NCBI GenBank assembly: GCA_022340715.1
Contig: JAJDNK010000186.1
Location: forward strand, 1-39,452
Origin: a bacterium BMS3Abin03
GTDB taxonomy: Bacteria; Bacteroidota; Ignavibacteria; Ignavibacteriales; Ignavibacteriaceae
Direction: 5' to 3'
DNA length: 39,452 nt
Below are positions 1 through 10,718 of this stretch, piece by piece. Position numbers and translations under genes: made by a program. The number at the start of each line of letters is the position of its first letter. Within the stretch, counting starts at the first letter, position 1. The notes beneath the pieces are model-generated. The model was not told where the DNA came from and ran no database searches. It was given only the letters and a program-made list of their open reading frames with translations.

Positions 1-1542
1 TTCTTTATAATAAGCACTTCACTATTGCTGTTTACTTGCAGTGAAGATATGGGAAATAATCCTGTAGGCAATCAACCGCCGGAAACAGGTTTATTTTTGT
101 ATCCTGATTCTACTATAAGTAAACAGCCAAGCAGACTGCACGTTCATTGGTGGGGTGACGATAAAGATGGTACAATTTTAGGTTTTTATTTTAAATGGGA
201 AGGTATTGATTCTGTTTGGAAATTTACTACGTCGAACGATAGCATATTTGCTTTACCCATTGGTTCTTCCGACACTACCTACGATTTTCTTGTTTCAGCA
301 GTTGATGCAGAAGGAAACGGGAAATATGATAATCAGGTAATTCAAAATGGAATATCATATAACGGTGAGCCATTTATAGATGCTAATAAAAATGGCATTT
401 ATGACGAAGGAGAAAAATATTATGATATAGGTTTGATCGATCCAACTCCATCAAATCTGAATTTCCCGATTAAAAATACTCCGCCCGTAACCGAATGGGA
501 TGATCTAACCGTATTACCGGATACTTCATTCCCGGTTATGACTTTTAAATGGAATGCTGATGATCTTGATGGCGCTGAAACTATTCAATCAATTAATATT
601 TCTTTAAATGATACAACAAATTATGTTTCTTTGACTGGGTCAGTACGATTAGTAACGCTAAGAGTTAAAAATTATAATGCTTCATCTCCTGAAATGGAAA
701 TATTAATAAACGGATCTGATCAGAATATTTATCCCGAGGTGTTGCAGGGTTTAAAACTTAATGCTGATAACAAATTTTATGTTCAGGCAGTTGATCTTTC
801 TGGTGCATCATCAAAAATCATAATGTTGCCGGATACTGGAAAAACCTGGTATGTTAAAAAACCTAAAGGTAAATTGCTAATATTCGATGATTTCTCAGGT
901 AGTTCATCTGATCAGGAAGCAACTAATTTTTACAGGAATATATTCAGCACAATTGGTGGTGGTTCTCTTGCCGGTAAATTCGATGAATATGATCTCGCTA
1001 AACAACCGCTTCCGTTCCAGAATGTAACGCTCCTTGAAACTATGAAGCTTTTCAAGTATGCATACTGGTATTCGGTTTCTAATCCCAGTCTTAATTTACT
1101 TAATATCATTACGAATAAATATTTACAGCAAGGTGGCAAGATTGCATTTTCAATGACTTTTCAGGATTCAAGTGCATCATTTGCATTTGATCTATCAACA
1201 CTTCAGGGATTTATTCCGATAGATTCTGTAAGCAAAAAGATTTCGCAGGGTTTTTTATTACCCGGTGCTGATATTTTACCTTCTTCCACAGCAGTTGATT
1301 ATAAACCTTTAAAAACAACAGTAACTATTTCCTATGTAAGAACCTTTGTACCGAATGCAACAGTAGCAACAGAATTGTACGAACTTTCAAATTCGCAAAT
1401 TTCCGGTAACGTAGGATTTATAACAAAAGATAAGACCCGCTTCTTCATTGGAATGCCATTGCATCAATGTAACGGTGGAGATCAAAATGTTGATGATTTA
1501 TTGGAGAAAGTTTTCATTCAGGAGTTTGGTTTAACACCATGA
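1..1542 (+). CDS. Surface lipoprotein with EF-hand-like loop (5' truncated)
   Basis: The reading frame is open from base 1, so the gene begins upstream of the window. The TTG at 25 is not the real start: the residues before it continue a hydrophobic signal peptide ending in a lipobox (LLFTC, Cys codon at 37-39), so this is probably a lipidated envelope protein. Two stretches rich in W/D/G (near bases 140-220 and 540-600) look like repeated fibronectin-type beta-sandwich domains. A 12-residue stretch at bases 379-414 matches a canonical EF-hand calcium loop (D-x-N-x-N-G-x-x-D-x-x-E). The last third begins with GKLLIFDDFSG and may be a separate alpha/beta domain; I cannot name it. The stop overlaps the next start (ATGA), so it is the upstream member of the TonB-receptor cassette. 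Specific function unknown. Confidence 0.75.
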   Translation, partial: FFIISTSLLLFTCSEDMGNNPVGNQPPETGLFLYPDSTISKQPSRLHVHWWGDDKDGTILGFYFKWEGIDSVWKFTTSNDSIFALPIGSSDTTYDFLVSAVDAEGNGKYDNQVIQNGISYNGEPFIDANKNGIYDEGEKYYDIGLIDPTPSNLNFPIKNTPPVTEWDDLTVLPDTSFPVMTFKWNADDLDGAETIQSINISLNDTTNYVSLTGSVRLVTLRVKNYNASSPEMEILINGSDQNIYPEVLQGLKLNADNKFYVQAVDLSGASSKIIMLPDTGKTWYVKKPKGKLLIFDDFSGSSSDQEATNFYRNIFSTIGGGSLAGKFDEYDLAKQPLPFQNVTLLETMKLFKYAYWYSVSNPSLNLLNIITNKYLQQGGKIAFSMTFQDSSASFAFDLSTLQGFIPIDSVSKKISQGFLLPGADILPSSTAVDYKPLKTTVTISYVRTFVPNATVATELYELSNSQISGNVGFITKDKTRFFIGMPLHQCNGGDQNVDDLLEKVFIQEFGLTP

Positions 1543-4337
1543 AAAAGTTTTTCATCATATTCTTGTTTTTCTGCGGATTCTCATTTGCTCAGCAAACAGG
1601 TAATCTTGAAGGTGTTGTGAAAGATGCTAAAACAGGTGAGCTTCTTCCGGGTGTAAATATTATCTTAAAAGGAACATACTACGGGGCTGCAACAAACACT
1701 GATGGTAAGTTTCGCATAAACAATATTACTGTGGGAGACTATAATGTTGTAGTTTCACTAATTGGATATAAGCCCACGGAATATACGGCAATCAGTATTG
1801 AGGCAAATAGAACAAAATCGCTTGAGGTAAATTTAGAAGAGACTGTTTTAACACTGGAACAGGACGTTGTTGTAATTGGTGATAAACCTTTAATGGATGT
1901 TGAGGAAACTCAGAGTAAAAGAACAGTCAGCAGGGAAGATATCGATGTTGCGGTAGTGGAAGATATTCAGAATATTGTTTCTCAGCAGGCAGGTGTTATA
2001 GAATCGGATAAGGAAATTCATATCCGCGGTGGCAGATCTTATGAAAATGCATTTTTACTGGATGGTGTTTCAGTACAGGATCCGCTTGCGGGAACCGGAT
2101 TCGGATTACAGTTAAGTGCTAATGCTATAGAGGAAGTTGAAGTTATAACAGGTGGCTTCAATGCAGAATACGGACAAGCTACTTCAGGTGTGGTTAATGT
2201 AAAAACAAGAGAGGGCAGCGATAGATATAGTGGTTCCATTTCTTATAAGAAAGATAATTTTGGCAACCGGAGTTCTTATCATGTTTTTAATGTAGATGTC
2301 CTGGAAGCAAACCTAAGCGGTCCCGAACCGTTAACAGGGGTTATCCTGCCGGTGCTAGGACTAAATATTCCCGGTGATCTCACTTTCTTTTCGAGCTTTT
2401 ATATGGGGCTTAGTGATGGTATCACCCAGGGTTACTATAAGCCAACTGCAAGTCAACTTTATTCATCTACATTTCATGGAACTGAATTTGCTCCGCGTGA
2501 AGAGAATAGTTGGTTCTGGTTATTAAAGTTTACTTATAAGTGGTCACCTACTTTTAAAATCGGATATTCTTTTAACCAATCTGTGAACATAAACCAGAAT
2601 TCACAATCACTTCAAACAAACCTCGAATATGTTGAACCTTCTCCTGGTTATCAATATACATTTCAGAATATTCTTGATAATGCAAATACATTTACCCATA
2701 ATAATATTTATCATAATATCAACATTACACACACTCTTAATCCCAGTACATTTTATGAGCTTAAATTAAACTATTTCTTTACAAATCTTCGGGCCGATGC
2801 AAACGGATTACCCTGGTATGATTATAATGAACCAAAGGACTTTGTTAACTTTCCTATTCAATATTACAACGAGAACAGAGATACGGTTGGTGTAATTCCC
2901 GGGGATGGATTCTGGGATGTCGGAAATCAGAGTACGTATAGAGATCATTATGTTGAAGAGTATTCGTTTAAGGGGGATCTCACAAGTTTCTTTGATGAAA
3001 AAAATAAATTTAAAGCAGGCTTCGATTTCAGATTTCAACAAATGCAGATGCTGGATATATACAGACCATGGATTGGTGATTTAGGTTTGAACAATGATAT
3101 CTACAAAGTAAATCCTGCACTTGGTTCATTTTATGCTCAGGATAATATTAATTTCGGCGGGATGATTTTGAATTTTGGTTTAAGATTAGACTACTGGTTT
3201 CCCGGGAAGTATGTAGACGATGCAGTCGAAAATCCCGATGTTATTACAATTCCCGATGAAATTAGAAAAAGATATAGAGAAGATTCATTTGGATGGTTTG
3301 GTAACAGAAGATTTAAAGCAAGATTAAGTCCACGACTTGGTATTTCTCATCCGGTTTCTGATAACCAAACGTTGTTTTTTTCATACGGACATTTTAGCAA
3401 ATGGCCTAGACCGCAATTTGTGTATGCAAAACTGGATCCAGTAAATGCTCAGTCTTCTTTTCAAAAATTTGGTAATCCGGATTTGAATCCTGAAACAACT
3501 GTGGCTTACGAACTTGGAGTAAAAACACAATTTACACCGGATGATGTTTTGACTATAACAGCATACTATAAAGATATATTCGATTATGTCAGTACTAGGA
3601 CTGCGAAAATAACTTCTACTCGTTTAACTGGCTCCAGTTTTATTACTTATGTTAATACAGATTATGCCCGTTCAAGAGGATTGGAATTCGAGTTTAAAAA
3701 AAGATTGGGATCCTGGTTTAATGGAATTGCATCGTTTACTTATGCAATAGTAACCGGTAAAAGTTCTTCTGCAGATGAAGGAGTTTTAATTCTACAGGGT
3801 GATCTTCAGGAGACTACAAAGGAAGAATACATGTCCTGGGATAAACCGATTACTGCTTCAGTATCCGGGAATTTTTATTTAGAACCGGGAAGTTTTGGAA
3901 TGGGTGAAGGTTTACTTGATGATTGGAGTTTATACATCAGGGCATTTTTCCAGTCCGGGAAAAGATATACGCCGGCAGTGTTTACGGGTTTAATTGATCA
4001 GCAGGGAAGAAAAGAATACGAATATGTTAAGGGTGAAAGGTATGGCGAAATAGGAGATAATTGGTTTTATATTGACCTGAATTTTGAAAAGTATTTCAGA
4101 ATTGGAAATAACACTTTTTCATTCTTTATAGAAGTGAATAATCTGCTTGATAATAAAAACTCTGCAATAATTAATCCTGTAACAGGAAAAGCTTATGAAT
4201 ATGGTGATGATGTTCCCGGAGGTTGGAACGATCCTCGTTACCCGGATTTACAAGCACCGATTTCTCCATATCCTCTAAATCCAGCTAGGTATCTTACAAG
4301 AAGAAATGTAAAGTTCGGAGTATCATTTAAATTTTAA
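1539..4337 (+). CDS. TonB-dependent receptor with carboxypeptidase-regulatory-like N-domain
   Basis: A 932-residue outer-membrane receptor. A Sec signal peptide (about 1-17, ending FSFA) is followed by a carboxypeptidase-D-regulatory-like beta-sandwich (21-80, with LPGVNIILKGT and NTDGKFRI), then the plug domain (about 127-225, with HIRGGRSYENAFLLDGVSVQ and EVITGGFNAEYGQATSGVVN). The rest is long aromatic-rich beta-barrel sequence ending in Phe, as is usual for outer-membrane barrels. Such receptors import or move ligands across the outer membrane using TonB energy; the ligand cannot be read from sequence. It is not an obvious SusC, since no SusD partner follows. The start overlaps the lipoprotein stop by 4 bp and its stop overlaps the next start (TAATG), indicating translational coupling. 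Confidence 0.9.
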   Translation: MKKFFIIFLFFCGFSFAQQTGNLEGVVKDAKTGELLPGVNIILKGTYYGAATNTDGKFRINNITVGDYNVVVSLIGYKPTEYTAISIEANRTKSLEVNLEETVLTLEQDVVVIGDKPLMDVEETQSKRTVSREDIDVAVVEDIQNIVSQQAGVIESDKEIHIRGGRSYENAFLLDGVSVQDPLAGTGFGLQLSANAIEEVEVITGGFNAEYGQATSGVVNVKTREGSDRYSGSISYKKDNFGNRSSYHVFNVDVLEANLSGPEPLTGVILPVLGLNIPGDLTFFSSFYMGLSDGITQGYYKPTASQLYSSTFHGTEFAPREENSWFWLLKFTYKWSPTFKIGYSFNQSVNINQNSQSLQTNLEYVEPSPGYQYTFQNILDNANTFTHNNIYHNINITHTLNPSTFYELKLNYFFTNLRADANGLPWYDYNEPKDFVNFPIQYYNENRDTVGVIPGDGFWDVGNQSTYRDHYVEEYSFKGDLTSFFDEKNKFKAGFDFRFQQMQMLDIYRPWIGDLGLNNDIYKVNPALGSFYAQDNINFGGMILNFGLRLDYWFPGKYVDDAVENPDVITIPDEIRKRYREDSFGWFGNRRFKARLSPRLGISHPVSDNQTLFFSYGHFSKWPRPQFVYAKLDPVNAQSSFQKFGNPDLNPETTVAYELGVKTQFTPDDVLTITAYYKDIFDYVSTRTAKITSTRLTGSSFITYVNTDYARSRGLEFEFKKRLGSWFNGIASFTYAIVTGKSSSADEGVLILQGDLQETTKEEYMSWDKPITASVSGNFYLEPGSFGMGEGLLDDWSLYIRAFFQSGKRYTPAVFTGLIDQQGRKEYEYVKGERYGEIGDNWFYIDLNFEKYFRIGNNTFSFFIEVNNLLDNKNSAIINPVTGKAYEYGDDVPGGWNDPRYPDLQAPISPYPLNPARYLTRRNVKFGVSFKF

Positions 4338-5314
4338 TGAAGAAATTATCTCTCATATTGTTATTATTATTATTTACTACAAGTAATTACGCACAATTGT
4401 TTCCAACCCTCGGTGGACAACGAGCGGGAATTTCAACTGCACAATTTCTTAAGATTGGAGTTGGAGGAAGAGCATCCGCTATGGGCGATGCTTTCATAGC
4501 AATTTCAAATGATGCATCTGCACTTTATTGGAATCCCGCCGGACTCGTTCAGTTTGATGAAGATGAAATAATTTTTAGTCACAATCAGTGGGTTGTTGAT
4601 ATCAATCATGAATTTCTTGGTGGTGTATATCATTTTGCAGGAAATTATGCAGTAGGACTCGCAATAACATCTTTGCATATGGAGGATATGCCGGTTACAA
4701 CTGAATTCGCTCCACGTGGAAACGGACAGTATTTCGGTTTTGGTGATATTGCATTAGGATTAACTTATTCGCAAAAGATGACCGACAAATTCAGCTTTGG
4801 TGCTACTGTAAGATATATCGAAGAAACTTTGGATAAGTTAAAAATGCGTGGGGTAATGATTGATTTAGGTACATACTATTGGACCGGGCTTGGATCAACA
4901 AGATTTGCAGTGGTAGTCTCAAACTTCGGAGCTGAATTGGCACCGGATGGTGATGTTGTATTGGTAGGTAATAGAAAGAAATCGGAGTGGCAGTCATTCG
5001 CGCCCCCAACTATGTTCAGAATCGGATTTGCATTTGAACCATATGAATCTCAGGAGCATACAGTTACTACATCAATTCAGCTTAATCACCCAAATGATAA
5101 CAGTGAAAATGTTTCGTTGGGAGCAGAGTACATCTGGAATAAAATATTTTATGTACGCGGTGGATATAAATTTAATGTTGATGAACAGAATTATTCATTT
5201 GGAGCAGGATTGAAAGTACCGATTAGTATATCGCAATTCACTTTGGATTACTCATTTTCGAATTTTGAAAGATTAGGATCTGCACATAGATTCTCAATTA
5301 TATTAGGCTTTTAA
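4337..5314 (+). CDS. PorV/PorQ-family outer-membrane beta-barrel protein
   Basis: A 325-residue protein with a signal peptide (about 1-19) and the PorV/PorQ family N-terminal signature (KIGVGGRASAMGDAF, then ASALYWNPAGL), followed by alternating beta strands and a C-terminal strand ending in Phe. PorV is the outer-membrane shuttle of the type IX secretion system that receives cargo carrying C-terminal sorting domains; many PorV/PorQ relatives are FadL-like barrels of unknown role. The cassette also encodes a protein with such a sorting domain (6387-8717), which makes an export-related role plausible, but this gene could equally be one of several paralogues. Starts and ends are one-base TAATG overlaps with its neighbours. 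Confidence 0.8.
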   Translation: MKKLSLILLLLLFTTSNYAQLFPTLGGQRAGISTAQFLKIGVGGRASAMGDAFIAISNDASALYWNPAGLVQFDEDEIIFSHNQWVVDINHEFLGGVYHFAGNYAVGLAITSLHMEDMPVTTEFAPRGNGQYFGFGDIALGLTYSQKMTDKFSFGATVRYIEETLDKLKMRGVMIDLGTYYWTGLGSTRFAVVVSNFGAELAPDGDVVLVGNRKKSEWQSFAPPTMFRIGFAFEPYESQEHTVTTSIQLNHPNDNSENVSLGAEYIWNKIFYVRGGYKFNVDEQNYSFGAGLKVPISISQFTLDYSFSNFERLGSAHRFSIILGF

Positions 5315-6390
5315 TGAAGATTAGAAAAAATATACAACCTTATATTCTATTACTACTTATGGTGCTTACATTAAGTTGTGGTGAAAAGTTTGACCTCAAT
5401 AATATTGATGCAGAAAATAGTAATGTAAATATTACCGGAGATACACTTTATATTCCTGTTAATCCTGCCTGGAAAGGTTTTAATAAACCTCAGGATATAA
5501 TGATTGGTAGAGAACCATTTATATATGTAGCTGACACGGAAAATGACCGGATTGTTATGCTTAATCTTGATGGACAGATTCTGGGAGCAAGAAACATTAA
5601 AAAACCTGTGGCCATAGCACAGGATTATAGGCTTAATCTTATTGTATGTGCAGGATTTGATACCCTTGGACAAAGCTTTAGTGCGGTTTACAAAATAGAT
5701 ATGGTCTCTGTTAACCATCAGATAGGCTCGGCACCTGTTAAAAGATTATTACCTCAACTATCAGATCTTTCGCAACCTCAAAGAGAATATACCGGAGTTG
5801 CGGTATTTTATGATAATACGTTTTTAATATCCAGAAGGGGACCAAACAACTCTAACCTGATTGACCCCGATAATGCAATACTGATATTTGTACAAAAGAA
5901 ATTATCTAATAATTCTACTAGAGATTCTCTTGTTGGTCGAGTCGCGTTAATTGATCCGACCGGAACCGGGATAATGTCGGCAAATAAAATCAGTTCACTT
6001 ACATCTTACGGCAATAGAAGTTATGACCTTGTTTTGACTTTGATCGGTGATAACAGTTTTAAAGTACAACCTCTGAAATATATTATGACCCAGGATTTTA
6101 CGGGATACCAGATTTTGTACTCGCCTCTATCCAACAATATTATGACACCTAATGTATTTGATCAACCGGAAGGGGTAACAGTTGATAATGCCAGCAATAT
6201 TTATGTTGTTGATGCAGAAAAAGACAGTGTTTTTAAATTTAATTCATTTGGTGATGAGCTTAATTCATTTGGAGGACCGGATGTATTCGATCAGCCGCAT
6301 GGAGTTGCTTTCTTTGATAAGATACTATATGTAGCTGATACAGGTAACGACAGAATTTTAAGATTTATACTTTCAACAGAGATACAATGA
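5314..6390 (+). CDS. NHL/beta-propeller-type lipoprotein
   Basis: A 358-residue protein with a lipoprotein signal peptide; the lipobox is LTLSC with Cys22 as the predicted lipidated residue. NHL-like repeats are visible near the N-terminus (FNKPQDIMIGREPFIYVADT) and as two repeats near the C-terminus (FDQPEGVTVDNASNIYVVDA and FDQPHGVAFFDKILYVADTG), each with the Q-P-x-G/D-V ... Y-V-x-D pattern of a propeller blade. These propellers usually serve as binding scaffolds; a catalytic role is not indicated. The ends suggest the propeller is closed by blades from both termini, with less regular blades between. TAATG overlap with the barrel gene upstream and ATGA overlap with the phospholipase-D-like gene downstream place it firmly in the surface cassette. 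Confidence 0.8.
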   Translation: MKIRKNIQPYILLLLMVLTLSCGEKFDLNNIDAENSNVNITGDTLYIPVNPAWKGFNKPQDIMIGREPFIYVADTENDRIVMLNLDGQILGARNIKKPVAIAQDYRLNLIVCAGFDTLGQSFSAVYKIDMVSVNHQIGSAPVKRLLPQLSDLSQPQREYTGVAVFYDNTFLISRRGPNNSNLIDPDNAILIFVQKKLSNNSTRDSLVGRVALIDPTGTGIMSANKISSLTSYGNRSYDLVLTLIGDNSFKVQPLKYIMTQDFTGYQILYSPLSNNIMTPNVFDQPEGVTVDNASNIYVVDAEKDSVFKFNSFGDELNSFGGPDVFDQPHGVAFFDKILYVADTGNDRILRFILSTEIQ

Positions 6391-8717
6391 AAAATTTCAC
6401 GCAACTTCTTACTCTTATCTTTTTCTTAAATATTTTCATCAGTGCTCAAACAGCAGTATCAATATCTCATTTGGAAATAAATGATGCATCCGGTATTCCT
6501 TTAGGTATAGATTCGCTTTTTACTGTTAATGGTATTGTTACAGCATCAAATCAATTTGGCAATTATGGGCCCGGAGCTATTCAGGATGAAACAGCTGGTG
6601 TTTGTGTTTATGGTAGTGGATTTCCCAATAATGTAAATATCGGGGATTCTGTAACAGTAACAGCAGTTCTTACACAATATAACGGATTGGCAGAATTGAG
6701 TTTTAATGAACTTGGTGCTTCTGTAGTTATTCATTCAAATGGATATGAGACAGAACCACAAATAATTACACTTAATGATGTAGCAAATCAGCAGTGGAAC
6801 GGGTTTGAAGAATATGAAGGAAAACTAGTAAGAATTAATAATGTAACTATTAGTGGAAGTGGAAATTTCCAAGGTGGTACAAGTGGATCAAATTACACTA
6901 TTTCCGATGCTACAGGTATTTTAACAGATGGACTAAGAATCGATGCAGATGTAACTTCCATTGTTGGTCAACCTATTCCATCAGGTGCTATAGATATTAT
7001 TGGTATACTTCAACAATTTCAGTATGGTCCCCCATATAATAGTGGTTATCAATTACTTCCAAGATTCATATCTGATTTAGTATATGACGGCTCTCCATTA
7101 ATTTTAAATCCGGTGTTGGCAGCAGATATTGATACGAGCTCTTTTAGAGTTTACTTTAATACAGCGAGGAATGGTAACAGCCAGGTTAAATACGGATTAA
7201 CACCATCGCTTGAACTTGATTCTGTTGTTGTTGAAGAAGATACTACAATGCATGTAGTTCCAATTACTGGATTAGAAGGTTCTACTCTGTATTATTATCG
7301 TGCTTATTCAACAAATTCTGTTGGAACAAGTGAAAGCTCTTTACAAACTGTTTCTACATCATCTTCGAATCCAACTATCGGTACGATAAATGTCTATTTC
7401 AATTTTCCTGTTGATACTTCTGTTGCTATTCCCGGTAATGCTGCCCATGGAAATGTGGATTTTGAACAAAAACTTATCGAAAGAATTAACCAAGCAAACT
7501 ATTCAATCGATATGGCTGTTTATAGCTTTTTCGGCATGCCTAATGTTGCGGATGCTTTGGTAACCGCAAATAATAGTCGTGGCGTAAAAGTAAGAGTTGT
7601 TTACGAAAACAGGGATACACAAAATAGTATGCAAACTCTTATAAATGCAGGTATACCTGTAATTAAAAGAACTGCATCATTAGATGGAATTATGCACAAT
7701 AAGTTTTTTATTTTTGATGCAAGAGATACAATAGATACAAATGATTGGCTGTGGACAGGTTCCTGGAATGTTACTTCGCTTGAACTTACCTGGAAGAATA
7801 ATGTTGTTGAAATTAATGATCCAACTATTACTTCTGCATATCAATTAGAGTTTGAAGAAATGTGGGGAAGCACCACCGATGTACCGAATTCATCAAACGC
7901 AAAATTTGGATCGCAAAAAACCGATAACACACCTCATTCATTCAATATCAGTGGTAGAAACGTTAGACTATATTTTAGTCCTTCCGACGGTACAACTGCT
8001 AAAATCGTAAATGTAATTAACAGTGCCGGTAATGATATTTATTTTGCTAACTATGCATTTACACGTTCTGATATTGCCGATGCAATGCACAGCCGGTTTA
8101 ATTCCGGTGTGTCAATTATCAGGGGTATAATAGATCAGATTAATACTTCCGGTAGTGAGTACAATTACCTGAGTACTTTTGCAGATATGTTTTCTGCTAC
8201 CGGGAATACTCAGCATCACAAATATGGTTTGGTTGACGCATCGATGTGGGATAGTGATCCAACTACGATAACAGGTTCCCAGAACTGGTCCAATGCTGGA
8301 GAAAATGACAATGATGAAAATACTCTGATTATTCACGATGTTTATATTGCCAACCAGTTTATGCAGGAATTTAAGAAAAGATATAATGAAGCTGGAGGAA
8401 TGGGAACATTTATTATACCGGTTACCGATGTTGAAAATAAATCAGAATTTCCGATGCACTTTTCTTTATATCAGAATTACCCTAATCCTTTTAATCCGGT
8501 TACAACTATAAAATTTACTGTTCCAAATTCGCAAAAGGTAACGCTTGTTGTTTATGATATGCTCGGTAGAGAAGTAAAAACTTTGTATAACGATGTTGCT
8601 CCTGCTGGTATTGTAACAGTCGATTTCAATGCAGAAAATCTTGCTAGTGGAGTCTATATTTATCAACTTCAGGCAGGTTCATTTATAGCTTCAAAGAAAC
8701 TCATTGTCCTGAAGTAA
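6387..8717 (+). CDS. Secreted phospholipase-D-fold protein with T9SS sorting domain
   Basis: A 776-residue multidomain exoprotein. Signal peptide at about 1-20; OB-fold-like region(s) at 25-230 (VNGIVTASNQFGNYGPGAIQD, LVRINNVTISG); fibronectin-III-like domain at about 240-325; then two PLD half-sites. Half-site 1 is H437-x-K439-x4-D444 with GSWN at 458-461; half-site 2 is H610-x-K612-x4-D617 with GSQN at 630-633, so both catalytic HKD motifs are intact. The C-terminal 90 residues (684-776) are a type IX secretion sorting domain (SLYQNYPNPFNPVTTIKF ... ASGVYIYQL). The fold covers nucleases and phosphatidyl transferases; accessory OB-like domains lean towards an extracellular nuclease but do not prove it. 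Start overlaps the upstream stop (ATGA). Confidence 0.88.
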   Translation: MKNFTQLLTLIFFLNIFISAQTAVSISHLEINDASGIPLGIDSLFTVNGIVTASNQFGNYGPGAIQDETAGVCVYGSGFPNNVNIGDSVTVTAVLTQYNGLAELSFNELGASVVIHSNGYETEPQIITLNDVANQQWNGFEEYEGKLVRINNVTISGSGNFQGGTSGSNYTISDATGILTDGLRIDADVTSIVGQPIPSGAIDIIGILQQFQYGPPYNSGYQLLPRFISDLVYDGSPLILNPVLAADIDTSSFRVYFNTARNGNSQVKYGLTPSLELDSVVVEEDTTMHVVPITGLEGSTLYYYRAYSTNSVGTSESSLQTVSTSSSNPTIGTINVYFNFPVDTSVAIPGNAAHGNVDFEQKLIERINQANYSIDMAVYSFFGMPNVADALVTANNSRGVKVRVVYENRDTQNSMQTLINAGIPVIKRTASLDGIMHNKFFIFDARDTIDTNDWLWTGSWNVTSLELTWKNNVVEINDPTITSAYQLEFEEMWGSTTDVPNSSNAKFGSQKTDNTPHSFNISGRNVRLYFSPSDGTTAKIVNVINSAGNDIYFANYAFTRSDIADAMHSRFNSGVSIIRGIIDQINTSGSEYNYLSTFADMFSATGNTQHHKYGLVDASMWDSDPTTITGSQNWSNAGENDNDENTLIIHDVYIANQFMQEFKKRYNEAGGMGTFIIPVTDVENKSEFPMHFSLYQNYPNPFNPVTTIKFTVPNSQKVTLVVYDMLGREVKTLYNDVAPAGIVTVDFNAENLASGVYIYQLQAGSFIASKKLIVLK

Positions 8718-8788
8718 TTCTTAATTTTTGGATTAGGTGAAATCTCAAGATTTATCTTTCCTATTAACAGGGGAAATACGTGAAAAGT

Positions 8789-10261
<1,473 letters not shown>

Positions 10262-10264
10262 GTT

Positions 10265-10672
10265 ATGGATAGCATCAGTTTGGAAATACTCACTCCTGAG
10301 AAACCTATATTCAATGAGAAAGTTGAATCCGTTACAGTACCGGGAACCAAAGGTAGTTTCCAGGTTTTAAAAGATCATGCTCCTTTGATGAGCACAATTG
10401 ATATTGGTGTAGTTGCTTTGAAAATTAAAGATCAAACTAGTTATTTTACTACAGGCGGGGGAACAATAGAGGTTAAGAAAAATAAAATTACAATCCTTGC
10501 AGACTCGATGGAGAAGGTTGAAGATATTGATGTTGATCGTGCACAGCAAGCCAAAGAAAGAGCGGAAGAGAGGATACGAAATAAAAAAGATTCGGATGTT
10601 GATGAAGCTAAAGCCGAATCAGCTTTGAAGAGAGCGATCAATAGGATTAATGCTAAAGAAAAATATTTATAG
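10265..10672 (+). CDS. atpC: F1F0 ATP synthase subunit epsilon
   Basis: A 135-residue central-stalk subunit that couples gamma to the c-ring and, in many bacteria, restrains ATP hydrolysis. The N-terminal beta-sandwich (about 1-85) starts with the usual LEILTPEKPIFNEKVESVTV and contains PGTKGSFQVLKDHAPLMSTI; the C-terminal part (about 85-135) is the two-helix region, rich in K/E/A (DVDRAQQAKERAEERIRNKK). Length and order after atpD are standard. The start lies three bases after the atpD stop, so the two are co-translated. The gene converges on the Lon-domain gene; I do not see a strong GC hairpin between them. Confidence 0.96.
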   Translation: MDSISLEILTPEKPIFNEKVESVTVPGTKGSFQVLKDHAPLMSTIDIGVVALKIKDQTSYFTTGGGTIEVKKNKITILADSMEKVEDIDVDRAQQAKERAEERIRNKKDSDVDEAKAESALKRAINRINAKEKYL

Positions 10673-10718
10673 GAGACTATTAATCTTGCTTATGGAAATT
10701 TCTCATTAAGTTAATAGA

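Noticed and set aside
5371..5718. 115-residue minus-strand reading frame
   Set aside because: Antisense to the NHL lipoprotein gene, with no ribosome site or coherent protein features.
8718..8770. Terminator after the PLD gene
   Set aside because: AAATC-TCAA-GATTT is only a five-pair AT-rich stem without a following T-run.
10673..10718. Terminator between atpC and the Lon-domain gene
   Set aside because: An 8-base inverted repeat (ATTAATCT / AGATTAAT) exists, but it is AT-only apart from one pair, has a loop of about 31 bases and no adjacent T-run.
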